From positions 62,001 to 126,000 of the forward strand of contig NZ_JAALCR010000003.1 of the NCBI RefSeq assembly GCF_011065895.1: a stretch of 64,000 bases of DNA, given 5' to 3'. Both the position numbers and the translations under genes were made by a program. The DNA comes from Paludisphaera rhizosphaerae (GTDB taxonomy: Bacteria > Planctomycetota > Planctomycetia > Isosphaerales > Isosphaeraceae). This document shows positions 16,209 through 23,748 of the stretch, piece after piece. Position 1 is the stretch's first letter; each line of letters opens with the position of its first letter. The notes under the pieces were generated by a model, which was not told the DNA's origin, made no database searches, and was given only the letters and a program-made list of their open reading frames with translations.

Positions 16209-17054
16209 ATGCCGCTCCTGGCCGCGTTGTTGACCGTTGTCATGGTCGGGCAGCAGTCCCCGGCGCCTGCGCCCTCGTCGCTCGCCCAGGCTGCGGCGGC
16301 TGACCTCATAAAGCCGCCGGTGATCCCGATAATCCAGTTCGAGATCCGCGAGGTCACCGTCTCCAGCCCCGACTGGCGGGGACGCATGCAGCCGAGGCTT
16401 CAGCCGATCGCCCGCGAGGAGGCGGTCTCCGCCTGGACCGTCGACTTCGAGGCGTTCCGCGAACTGCTTTCCGATCCGAAGGTCAACATCGTCCAGGCTC
16501 CGAAAATGTGGGCCAAGGTGGGTGACCCCGTCCGAATGACCAACGAAGAGAAGACGACCTACGTCGCGCGGGTCGAGCGGGTCTCCGACGGTCCTCCCAA
16601 CGAGGGGACGCAGATCGCCTTCAAGCCTGAAACGGCCCAGGTCCACAACGGCGTCCGCGTCGAACTCACGAACACGCAGCTCAGGGGATCGGCTCTCTCC
16701 GCCCACGTCCTCATCCAGCAGAACCAACTGCTGGGGTTCATCTCGACGGGGTACACGGAAAGCGTCGTTCAGGCGAAAACCGACGACGCCGTCGAAAAGA
16801 CGTCGCTTCTCGCCAAGCTTCGTCCCGAGCCCGACAAGACCGCCATCCGTGCGACGATCCAGATCCCCGAGGTCGCCTCTCGTCGCATCGAAGGCGACTG
16901 GCTGATTCCGTCCAACGGTTTCCTCCTCGTCAGCATGGGCCCGCACTCGCGGGGCGGCAAACTCGGCGGCAAAAGCTACGAAGAGCGCCTGATCCTCCTC
17001 ACCGCCGTCGCAACGACCGAGGCGCCGCCACAGGCCCAACCTGCGGGGCCTTGA
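16209..17054 (+). CDS. Secreted hypothetical protein with secretin-like segment
   Basis: The 281-residue protein starts at an ATG with a perfect AGGAGG 5 bases upstream. The N-terminus is a signal peptide (MPLLAALLTVVMVGQQSPAP). The middle (KVNIVQAPKMWAKVGDPVRM, then a Tyr-Val strand pair) resembles the start of the secretin C-domain, in which 'P-x-hydrophobic-x-x-x-x-G-x-x-A' precedes beta strands. The length is too short for a pore-forming secretin. I infer a periplasmic beta-rich protein of unknown role. It stands about 170 bases before thyA, separated by a palindromic repeat, so it is probably not in the same unit. Confidence 0.65.
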   Translation: MPLLAALLTVVMVGQQSPAPAPSSLAQAAAADLIKPPVIPIIQFEIREVTVSSPDWRGRMQPRLQPIAREEAVSAWTVDFEAFRELLSDPKVNIVQAPKMWAKVGDPVRMTNEEKTTYVARVERVSDGPPNEGTQIAFKPETAQVHNGVRVELTNTQLRGSALSAHVLIQQNQLLGFISTGYTESVVQAKTDDAVEKTSLLAKLRPEPDKTAIRATIQIPEVASRRIEGDWLIPSNGFLLVSMGPHSRGGKLGGKSYEERLILLTAVATTEAPPQAQPAGP

Positions 17055-17159
17055 TTTCCAGCGCATAATTCCAAGCTCACCGGTGGGCGCTGGGTGCCAT
17101 CCCCAGGCTCGTCGTGGGCATGCGATCGGCGACGGTCGCTGTCTGATCCGATGCCGGTT

Positions 17160-17183
17160 CATGGCCACGCAAGCGTGGCCATG
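17160..17183. repeat. REP-like palindrome
   Basis: Two perfect 11-base arms, CATGGCCACGC and GCGTGGCCATG, are separated by AA. The shape and position between genes match the short REP-type palindromes found scattered in planctomycete genomes. A decayed relative lies at 19265-19288. The right arm runs into the region upstream of thyA. Confidence 0.7.
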
Positions 17184-17222
17184 CCACCCGAGACAATCCC
17201 GCGAATCGGGCTCGCTCTGACC

Positions 17223-18056
17223 ATGCGACAGTATCTGGAACTTCTCCGAGACGTCCGCGAAAACGGCCTGCGCAAGCCGACGCGGGCAGTGCTGCTCTCG
17301 ACCGGGACCAAGATCGACGCCCTGAGCGTCTTCGGCCGGCAGATCCGGTTCGACCTGTCGGAAGGGTTCCCGCTGGTCACGACCAAGAAAACGGCCTTCA
17401 ACGCGATCGCCCACGAGCTGATCTGGTTCCTTCGCGGCTCCACGAACATCGCCTACCTGCGCGAGCACAACGTCACTATCTGGGACGAGTGGGCCGACGA
17501 GGATGGCGAACTCGGCCCGGTTTACGGCAAACAGTGGCGGTCGTGGCTGGCCCCCGACGGCAGGGTCGTCGACCAGATTGCCGAAGTCGTCGCCGGCATC
17601 CGTGCGGTGATCGCCGATCCGACGGCCTCCGTAGGTCGGCGGCTCATCGTCTCGGCATGGAACCCGGCGGAGGTCGGCGAGATGGCCCTCCCCCCCTGCC
17701 ACACGCTCTTCCAGTTCAGCGTGGCCGAGGGCCGGCTCTCCTGCCAGCTCTACCAGCGGTCGGCCGACCTGTTCCTGGGCGTCCCGTTCAACATCGCCAG
17801 TTACGCGTTGCTCACCCACCTAACGGCCCACGTCACCGGCCTTCAGCCGGGCGAGTTCGTCCACACCTTCGGCGACGCCCACATCTATACGAACCACCTC
17901 GACCAGGTCGACGAGCAGTTGACCCGCGAGCCCCTACCACTTCCCATGCTGGAGATCGCCCCCGAGGTCCGCGACCTGGCGCACGTGACGCGCGACCAGA
18001 TCCGGCTGGTCGGGTACAGGTCCTGGCCTGCACTCCGGGGCGAGGTCGCCGTTTGA
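17223..18056 (+). CDS. thyA: Thymidylate synthase
   Basis: The enzyme methylates dUMP to dTMP with 5,10-methylene-tetrahydrofolate, yielding dihydrofolate. The 277-residue product starts [15 protein letters not shown], like other ThyA proteins. An in-frame ATG 14 codons upstream (17181) is possible but lies in the REP repeat. The active-site Cys is in [10 protein letters not shown]. Other signatures are [37 protein letters not shown] and [11 protein letters not shown]. folA follows after 22 bases and recycles the dihydrofolate made here, a common operon. The Shine-Dalgarno is poor. Assignment is certain. Confidence 0.97.
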   Translation: MRQYLELLRDVRENGLRKPTRAVLLSTGTKIDALSVFGRQIRFDLSEGFPLVTTKKTAFNAIAHELIWFLRGSTNIAYLREHNVTIWDEWADEDGELGPVYGKQWRSWLAPDGRVVDQIAEVVAGIRAVIADPTASVGRRLIVSAWNPAEVGEMALPPCHTLFQFSVAEGRLSCQLYQRSADLFLGVPFNIASYALLTHLTAHVTGLQPGEFVHTFGDAHIYTNHLDQVDEQLTREPLPLPMLEIAPEVRDLAHVTRDQIRLVGYRSWPALRGEVAV

Positions 18057-18078
18057 GCCTGTCGGGAAGGAGCCGGGC

Positions 18079-18585
18079 GTGGACGTGTCTCTCATCGTCG
18101 CCATGACGAAGGATCGGGTGATCGGCCGAGAGGGCGACCTCCCCTGGCGGCTGCCCCGCGACCTGAAGCACTTCCGCCGGCTGACGATGGGTAAGCCGAT
18201 CATCATGGGCCGCAAGACCTATGAATCGCTCGGTCGGGCCCTCCCGGGCCGTCTCAACATCGTCCTGTCGAAAGGTTCGATCACGACGCCTGCAGGAGTC
18301 CTGCTCGCGCATTCCGCGTCGGAGGCCCTGGAGTTTGCCCGTCGCGAAGGCGCCGCCGAGGCCATGGTCATCGGCGGCGGTCAGGTCTACCGCGAGTTCC
18401 TCGATCGATGTCGGACGATTCACCTCACCCTGGTCGCCGGCGATTTCGAGGGAGATGCTTTCTTCCCAATCGACCCGCTCGACTCCCCCGATTGGCGGAT
18501 CGTCCACGAGGAAGACTGGCCGGCCGACGCCGACAATCTGGTGGACGCCCGATACATCGTGCTGCAGCGTCGGCCCGACGCCTGA
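18079..18585 (+). CDS. folA: Dihydrofolate reductase
   Basis: This reduces dihydrofolate to tetrahydrofolate with NADPH, closing the cycle opened by ThyA. The 168 residues include the family signatures: VAMTKDRVIGREGDLPWRLP at the N-terminus, IMGRKTYESLGRALPGR for cofactor binding and MVIGGGQVYREFLDRC near the C-terminus. The start is GTG at 18079, chosen because GGAAGGAG lies 6 bases before it and because it gives the normal N-terminus. It is probably co-transcribed and partly co-translated with thyA. The stop lies 3 bases from the stop of the convergent lipoprotein gene. Confidence 0.97.
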   Translation: MDVSLIVAMTKDRVIGREGDLPWRLPRDLKHFRRLTMGKPIIMGRKTYESLGRALPGRLNIVLSKGSITTPAGVLLAHSASEALEFARREGAAEAMVIGGGQVYREFLDRCRTIHLTLVAGDFEGDAFFPIDPLDSPDWRIVHEEDWPADADNLVDARYIVLQRRPDA

Positions 18586-18588
18586 GCC

Positions 18589-18993
18589 TCAGAAGTTCGT
18601 GTCCTCCCGCGTGACGACGATCGTGCCGGCGATGTTCACGACGTAGATCGCATCCTTCTTGACCGTCTTGCCTGCCTTGGTCGTGATCGTGATTGGGACC
18701 TTCCAGCGAACGCCCGCGCCGACGGGCTCGCCGTCGCCCTCGACCACATACTCGGTGAGCTTGGACTTCTTGTCCCAATCGCCGTCGACGACGAGCATCG
18801 GGGGCGTCCCCTTGGTCAGTTCGTCCTTGGATTTGCCGCCCTTCCAGGCGTCGAGGGCCGTGATCAGGTGCTGCTTGGCGGCGGTGGGCTCGCTCTTCGG
18901 AGCCTCCTCGGCCTTGCCGCAGCCGAGGACGCCGAACAGCGGGGCGAGCGACAAGACGACCGGGGCGAGGAGGACGGTGCGTCGCAGGACCAT
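18589..18993 (-). CDS. Small predicted lipoprotein
   Basis: The 134-residue protein has a lipoprotein signal peptide ending in the lipobox LGCG (Cys at about residue 25), so it should be lipidated and anchored in an outer or inner membrane leaflet. The mature part is beta-rich and charged, with a strand pattern at KWKVPITITTKAGKTVKKDA. I do not recognise the domain. Its ATG is preceded by GGGAG about 10 bases upstream. It is convergent to folA and has a 364-base region upstream. Function unknown. Confidence 0.75.
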   Translation of the reverse strand: MVLRRTVLLAPVVLSLAPLFGVLGCGKAEEAPKSEPTAAKQHLITALDAWKGGKSKDELTKGTPPMLVVDGDWDKKSKLTEYVVEGDGEPVGAGVRWKVPITITTKAGKTVKKDAIYVVNIAGTIVVTREDTNF

Positions 18994-19357
18994 GGCGAGC
19001 GATCTCCCTTCACGACCAGGCGACGTTTCCCGACGAACGCGGGCCGCCTGTTCTTTGGACGTGAGACACGACGATGATCGAGGTAGGATCGACGAGCGAG
19101 ACCCGCGGCGCGGCGGGTGATCGAATCCAGGCTGCGTCGCCCTCCGAAGAACTCTATGCGAGGAGTCGCGCCGAGAAAAGTAGGAGACAGCCGGAGTCCG
19201 GGGCGGACGAGGAAAATATCAACGCTGGTCGCCCAACACCACGAGGGGAGGCGGCTCTGAGTGCCATGGCCACGCGAGCGCGGCGTTGGCAGGTGAACTG
19301 GCCGCAACGCGGTCGCATTACGCTCTGAGATCAGGCGACCGATCGACTGTGGGACGG
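18994..19357. other. Intergenic region with decayed REP-like repeat
   Basis: These 364 bases between the lipoprotein gene and the feo operon contain no convincing gene. The one notable item is the repeat remnant near 19265-19288. Confidence 0.6.
19265..19288. repeat. Degenerate copy of the REP-like palindrome
   Basis: The left arm CATGGCCACGC is identical to that at 17160-17170. After a 2-base loop the right arm matches at 8 of 11 positions (GCGCGGCGTTG against GCGTGGCCATG). The spacing and loop length are the same. Confidence 0.6.
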
Positions 19358-19573
19358 TCAGCGGACCTTGGTCGCCTCGGCGCGCCCGAGCGCAGGAGCG
19401 GCACCGATCGTCACGATCTGCTCCGGCTCGCCTTGGGCTCCCGAGGAGCACTTGCCGCAAGCCGTCCCGCAGCTTCCCGACTTCTCACCGCCGACGCCTC
19501 GCCAGACGAGGCTCGCGAGATAACCGGCGGCCGCCAGAACCGCCCCAATCGCCACAACGTCTTGCCAGCCCAT
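19358..19573 (-). CDS. FeoB-associated Cys-rich membrane protein
   Basis: The 71-residue protein has one N-terminal membrane helix (VVAIGAVLAAAGYLASLVW) followed by a Cys cluster (GSCGTACGKCSSG). This is the pattern of the small FeoB-associated Cys-rich family (PF12669-like), which replaces FeoC in many lineages. It lies 15 bases after the feoB stop on the same strand, so it is the third gene of the operon. The role is unknown; the Cys cluster may bind iron or sense redox state. The tail after the cluster is Ala/Glu rich and seems disordered. Confidence 0.85.
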   Translation of the reverse strand: MGWQDVVAIGAVLAAAGYLASLVWRGVGGEKSGSCGTACGKCSSGAQGEPEQIVTIGAAPALGRAEATKVR

Positions 19574-19588
19574 GAAGCACCTCCGCGA

Positions 19589-21817
19589 TCAGGCGCCGAG
19601 CCAGGTCCCGATTTGATAGGTCAGGAAAGCCCCGACGTACGCCAGGGCCGTCATGTAGGCAAAGGAGAGGGCGGGCCAGGTCCAGCTTCCGGTCTCGCGC
19701 CAGATGACCGCCAACGTCGAGACGCACTGGGCGCAGAGGGCGAAGAAGACCATGACCGAGAGCGCGACCGGGATCGTGAACAGCGGCTTCCCCGAGTCCG
19801 GCCAGGTCGCCGATTGCAGGGCCTGGGAGAGCCGTCCTTCGCCCTCGTCCTCAACGTCCTCTCCCACGTCGAAGATCACGCCGAGCGTCGAGACGACGAC
19901 CTCGCGGGCGGGGAACGAGGCAAGCGCCGCACTGCCGATCCGCCAGTCCCAGCCGAGGGGTTTGACGAGAGGCTCGATCAGGCGACCGGCCCGGCCAAGC
20001 AGACTCTGACGCTGCTGTGCGCCGGCGATATGGTTCTCGGCCGCCGCGACAGCGTCCTCGGCGTCAGCCGCCGCGGCGTCGTCGTTGGCGGCCTTCGCCG
20101 CTTCGAGACGGGCCTCGGCCCGCTCCCGGTCGGCGACCATCGGCGCGAGGTCTTCGTGCGAGAGTCGGGGGTAATACAGCAAGCCCCACATCACGACGGA
20201 GACGGCGAAGATGATGGTGCCGGCGTTGTAGAGAAAGTCCCAGCCGCGATCGAGCATCCGCCGCACGACGACGATCGGCGACGGCCACTGATACGCGGGC
20301 ATCTCCATCAGGAAGACGGGCGTCGCGCTCCGGAGGAACGTCCGCTTCAGGATCAACGCGGCGAGGGCCGCGACGACCACGCCGACGAGATACATCGCCA
20401 GCAGCGTCAGCCCCTGAAGCTGGAGCCAGCCCCCCAGATACGCCCGCGCGGGGATGAACGCGCCGATCATGAGCGTGTAAACGGGGAGCCGGGCGGAGCA
20501 GCTCATCAAGGGAGCGATGAGGATCGTCGTCAGCCGGTCGCGACGGTTCTCGATTACGCGCGTCGCCATCACGCCCGGGATGGCGCAGGCGAACGACGAG
20601 AGCAGCGGGATGAACGACCTTCCGCTCAGGCCCACGCGGACCATGATCCGGTCCATCAAGTACGCGGCGCGGGCCAGGTAGCCGCACTCTTCCAGGATCG
20701 TCAGCAGGCCGATCAGGATGAGGATCTGCGGCAGGAAGATGACGACCGCCCCCACGCCGCCGATGATCCCACCGACCAGCAGGTCGCGGACCGGCCCTTC
20801 GGGCAAGGCCCCTTCGACCAGGCCGCCAAGGGCCTCGAAGCCGGCGTCGATCCAGTCCATGGGGACGGTCGCCCACGAGAAGACGGCGCTGAAGGTCAGC
20901 AGCATCACGGCCGCCAGGATCAGCGATCCCCAGAGCTTGTGAGTCAGCACCGAATCCAGCCGATCGGCGAACCGCGATCCGGTCTCGCCGGCGTGGGTGA
21001 CGACCCCCTCGGTTGCGCGGGCGATCCAGGCGTATCGCGCGGTCGTCTCAACGTCCGGCGTCTTGCAGCCGACCTCGGCCAGTCGCTTGCGTGCCTCGTC
21101 GATCCGCGCCCGAAGTTGCAGGCGGTCGGGTTCGGCCAGGCCGATGCGGTCCTCGATGTGCGCCCCCACGTCCAGAAGCAGACGCTCGATCAGGTAACGT
21201 GGAAGCTGCCTGCCGTTCAGAACATCCGCAAGCCGGTCGACCTCGTTGCGGAAGGGCTCGGGAAAGACCTGAGGAACCGTCGGCGGCGGAGCGGCCCCGG
21301 CGCTCTCCACGGCGTCCTTGAGGGCTTCAAGCCCCTCGCCGCGGCGGGCCTGTATTGGGACGACTGGGACGCCCAGGCTTCGCGAAAGCCCTTCGGCGTC
21401 GACCTTCGTCCCCTCGGCCTCGGCCAGGTCGTTCATCGTCAGAGCGACGACCACCGGCCGACCCAGTTCCAGGGCCTGGCCGACGAGATAGAGGTTGCGC
21501 GAGAGGTTCCCAGCCGACGCCACGCAGACGACCACGTCCGGCGGGGCGACGTCGGACTGACGGCCGAGCAGAACGTCCACCGTCACCATTTCATCGGGCG
21601 ACCGCGGGGCGAGGCTGTAGGTCCCGGGAAGGTCGACGAGCAGCCAGCGGCGGCCGTCGTGGACGACCTCGCCCACCTTCTTCTCAACCGTCACCCCAGG
21701 ATAGTTGCCCACCTTCTGGGCCACCCCGGAAAGGGCTCCGAAGAGGGTCGACTTGCCGGTGTTCGGATTGCCCACCAGGGCGATCGTCCACGTCGTCTTG
21801 TCCGAGGCGACCGCCAT
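19589..21817 (-). CDS. feoB: Ferrous iron transport protein B
   Basis: This is an inner-membrane Fe2+ transporter with a GTPase domain. From the ATG at 21817 the product has 742 residues. The G1 motif GNPNTGKST is at residues 16-24, DLPGTYSLAPRSPDE carries G3, and ALTMNDLAE carries G4 with TMND in place of the common NMMD. The remainder is polytopic, including the Gate motifs around CGYLARAAYLMDR and GLSGRSFIPLLSSFACAIPG. An Ala/Glu-rich insertion of about 50 residues (ERAEARLEAAKAAND onward) sits before GRAGRLIEPLVKPLGWDWRI and may form a coiled coil. A longer open frame overlaps the end of feoA, but the G1 spacing favours this start. Confidence 0.96.
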   Translation of the reverse strand: MAVASDKTTWTIALVGNPNTGKSTLFGALSGVAQKVGNYPGVTVEKKVGEVVHDGRRWLLVDLPGTYSLAPRSPDEMVTVDVLLGRQSDVAPPDVVVCVASAGNLSRNLYLVGQALELGRPVVVALTMNDLAEAEGTKVDAEGLSRSLGVPVVPIQARRGEGLEALKDAVESAGAAPPPTVPQVFPEPFRNEVDRLADVLNGRQLPRYLIERLLLDVGAHIEDRIGLAEPDRLQLRARIDEARKRLAEVGCKTPDVETTARYAWIARATEGVVTHAGETGSRFADRLDSVLTHKLWGSLILAAVMLLTFSAVFSWATVPMDWIDAGFEALGGLVEGALPEGPVRDLLVGGIIGGVGAVVIFLPQILILIGLLTILEECGYLARAAYLMDRIMVRVGLSGRSFIPLLSSFACAIPGVMATRVIENRRDRLTTILIAPLMSCSARLPVYTLMIGAFIPARAYLGGWLQLQGLTLLAMYLVGVVVAALAALILKRTFLRSATPVFLMEMPAYQWPSPIVVVRRMLDRGWDFLYNAGTIIFAVSVVMWGLLYYPRLSHEDLAPMVADRERAEARLEAAKAANDDAAAADAEDAVAAAENHIAGAQQRQSLLGRAGRLIEPLVKPLGWDWRIGSAALASFPAREVVVSTLGVIFDVGEDVEDEGEGRLSQALQSATWPDSGKPLFTIPVALSVMVFFALCAQCVSTLAVIWRETGSWTWPALSFAYMTALAYVGAFLTYQIGTWLGA

Positions 21818-21869
21818 GGCAGAGGGGTAAGCTCGCAAAGAGGAGAGGAAAAGGCGGCGTCCGCGAAGC

Positions 21870-22148
21870 TCAGGAAGCCATCGCGGGAACGGGAAGGCGA
21901 ACGAGCACATGGGCCAGGTCGTCGCCGCGGAAACCGAGACGCTGTCCGGCCAGGCCGATAATGCAGGGGCTCCCCGGGCGGATCATCCGAACCCTCGCGC
22001 CGTCGATCAAACCCATCTCGCGGAGGCGATGCACGAGTTCCACATTCCCCATCACGCCTCCCACGCAGCCGGTCTCCCCGGCGCGCAGGAATGACAGCGG
22101 AACCATCTCCCCGGTCTCCTCGCTCTGCACCGCCGCCTGCGTCTTCAT
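21870..22148 (-). CDS. feoA: FeoA-family SH3-like protein
   Basis: The 92-residue cytoplasmic protein has the FeoA core: LREMGLIDGARVRMI followed by GFRGDDLAHVLV. FeoA acts with FeoB, probably by modulating its GTPase or assembly. The start is the ATG at 22148. A TTG 15 codons upstream gives a longer frame but would begin inside the operator palindrome at the predicted transcription start, so it is rejected. It is the first gene of feoA-feoB-Cys-rich and lies 52 bases before feoB. Confidence 0.93.
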   Translation of the reverse strand: MKTQAAVQSEETGEMVPLSFLRAGETGCVGGVMGNVELVHRLREMGLIDGARVRMIRPGSPCIIGLAGQRLGFRGDDLAHVLVRLPVPAMAS

Positions 22149-22176
22149 GCTCAGACCCCGAGCCTTCTGAGGGAAA

Positions 22177-22193
22177 TTGAGATCGAATCTCAA
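22177..22193. promoter_or_regulatory. Operator palindrome at the feo transcription start
   Basis: TTGAGATCGAATCTCAA is a perfect 7-3-7 inverted repeat occupying about +1 to +17 of the predicted feo transcript, 29 bases before the feoA ATG. Position and symmetry fit a dimeric iron-responsive repressor of the Fur or DtxR type; which one cannot be told. Confidence 0.7.
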
Positions 22194-22200
22194 CTACAGA

Positions 22201-22229
22201 ATTATAGCCGGTGGGATCCACGATGACAA
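22201..22229 (-). promoter_or_regulatory. Strong sigma-70-like promoter of the feo operon
   Basis: On the minus strand, TTGTCA (22229-22224), a spacer of exactly 17 bases and TATAAT (22206-22201) give a near-consensus promoter. The expected start is about 22194, directly at the operator palindrome. Confidence 0.75.
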
Positions 22230-22244
22230 CGGGTTTCAACCCGT
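22229..22244. repeat. Inverted repeat overlapping the feo -35 box
   Basis: ACGGGTT-TC-AACCCGT is a 7-2-7 palindrome. It follows the stop of the GT87-like gene by 27 bases and overlaps the -35 hexamer of feo by one base. It may be a weak terminator for the upstream gene or a repeat. There is no T-run. Confidence 0.4.
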
Positions 22245-22270
22245 CAACACGGAGGCGTGGAGATGGAGGC

Positions 22271-23545
22271 TCAAGCGAGGGCCGGTTCGGCCTTCGCGGG
22301 GGTCGTCAGGAAACCGCGGCGGGCGTCCCGTTCCAGCTCGACGTATTCGAGGACGAACAGGGCGATCATGCCCAGTCGAACGCTCCACCGGAAGGCGTGC
22401 CAGACGGGGAGCGGGCTGCCGACGACTCGGTCCATGTACGCCACCGAGAGCACGCCGAAGATCGCCAGCCCGACCCAGGAGAATCGTTTCGGCGACGAGT
22501 CCGGCGACCACCCGATCCGCCGCAAAAGCATCGGCAGCAGGAAGATGCCGTCATAGGTCCCGTGGTAGGTCCAGAAGACGGCCGTCACTCCGGCGAGCGA
22601 GAACAGGCGGGCGCGGGGGGCGTTGCGATGGCGATAGAGCGTGATCGCACACACCGCCAGCAAGGTAAGCGGTACGACCGAGACGACCCAGGGAACACGG
22701 GTGCTCAGGGGGAGCACCCATTCCTGGATCGTATACATCCCAGCGGATAGGAAATAGCGGGCCACGGCCAGCCAGTCGCGGAACATTGAGAAAGGCTCGC
22801 GACCGATCCGGTAGGCGACGTAGAGCGTCGCCGCCGCATGCACGACCACCCCCGTCGCCAGGACCCGCCATTCGCGACGGATGACGGGGAGCAGAAACAG
22901 CGGCAGGCAGACGCTCGGCTTCATCAGAGCGAACCCCAGCGCAGCGCCTCGGGCCGGCCAGGAGAAGCGGGGATCGTCCACGACGAGCATCAGCGTCATC
23001 ACCACCAGCGAGAACTGAGCCCGTTCCAACGTGGTGTAGACCGGCGTGTACAGGATCGCGACGATCAGGATCCACCAGAAATTGCCGGCCCTCTCCAGCG
23101 GGCTCGGGGGAGTCGGCCACATCCGGGCCAGCAAGGCGGCGAGCACCAGGATGAGCACAACGTCCAGGACGAACCACGCCCCCAGGGCCGAGGCGGGATC
23201 GCCGAGGAGGGCGAGCGTCGGCGTCAGGAAACCGATCGCCCCGGGAGGATATGTGGCCTCGGGAGGGCCCAACTCGGGGATCACGTCGGCCCGACGTTCC
23301 TCGGGAACCTCCGTCGGGATCCGCGAAACCCATTCGCCCTTCGGGTTGGCGACACCGTAGCGGGCGATCAGGATGTCCTTCGCCAGCGAGTAAGGATCGC
23401 GTCCCTCCTGGACGTAGCGAGCGACGGCCCATTCGCGGACGATGTCGCGCTCGTCATAGTTCCCGGAGCGACGAACGTCCCAGGCCGTCCAGCCGACCCA
23501 CGCCGAGAAGACCGCCGCGACGGCGATGCGCCATCCTCTGCTCAT
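22271..23545 (-). CDS. GT87/DUF2029-like membrane glycosyltransferase
   Basis: The 424-residue protein is polytopic, with about nine hydrophobic segments and a first segment at the N-terminus (RIAVAAVFSAWVGWTAW). The acidic periplasmic loop after the first helix (SGNYDERDIVREW) and the later GFALMKPSVCLPLFLLPV and TYHGTYDGIFLLPML segments match GT-C glycosyltransferases of the GT87/DUF2029 type. Characterised members are polyprenyl-phosphate-mannose-dependent mannosyltransferases. It stands alone. The lipid-linked donor and acceptor here are unknown. The start is ATG at 23545. Confidence 0.78.
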   Translation of the reverse strand: MSRGWRIAVAAVFSAWVGWTAWDVRRSGNYDERDIVREWAVARYVQEGRDPYSLAKDILIARYGVANPKGEWVSRIPTEVPEERRADVIPELGPPEATYPPGAIGFLTPTLALLGDPASALGAWFVLDVVLILVLAALLARMWPTPPSPLERAGNFWWILIVAILYTPVYTTLERAQFSLVVMTLMLVVDDPRFSWPARGAALGFALMKPSVCLPLFLLPVIRREWRVLATGVVVHAAATLYVAYRIGREPFSMFRDWLAVARYFLSAGMYTIQEWVLPLSTRVPWVVSVVPLTLLAVCAITLYRHRNAPRARLFSLAGVTAVFWTYHGTYDGIFLLPMLLRRIGWSPDSSPKRFSWVGLAIFGVLSVAYMDRVVGSPLPVWHAFRWSVRLGMIALFVLEYVELERDARRGFLTTPAKAEPALA

Positions 23546-23748
23546 GATCGCCCCATCCTCGTTGCCGCGACGTCACGGAGTCCGACGCCGCCTCGACATC
23601 CATGCCCTCTCCGGGCGAGCCCCGAGGTTAACGGTCGACCCTCGTCGTCGACAACCCCTCGCCGACAGTGGCTGGCGACAGTCCCCGGCGCGCGGGAGAA
23701 TCGCCGGATCTTCGAGACCGGCTTCATTCCCTCCCCGGAAGCCCCACC

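Noticed and set aside
19074-19328. 84-codon plus-strand frame between the lipoprotein and feo genes
   Set aside because: Runs through the decayed REP repeat and has no ribosome binding site.
19286-21961. Long plus-strand open frame (891 codons) antisense to feoB
   Set aside because: It mirrors feoB, is Arg/Asp/Gly/Gln-rich without hydrophobic core, and has no ribosome binding site. High GC leaves antisense frames open.
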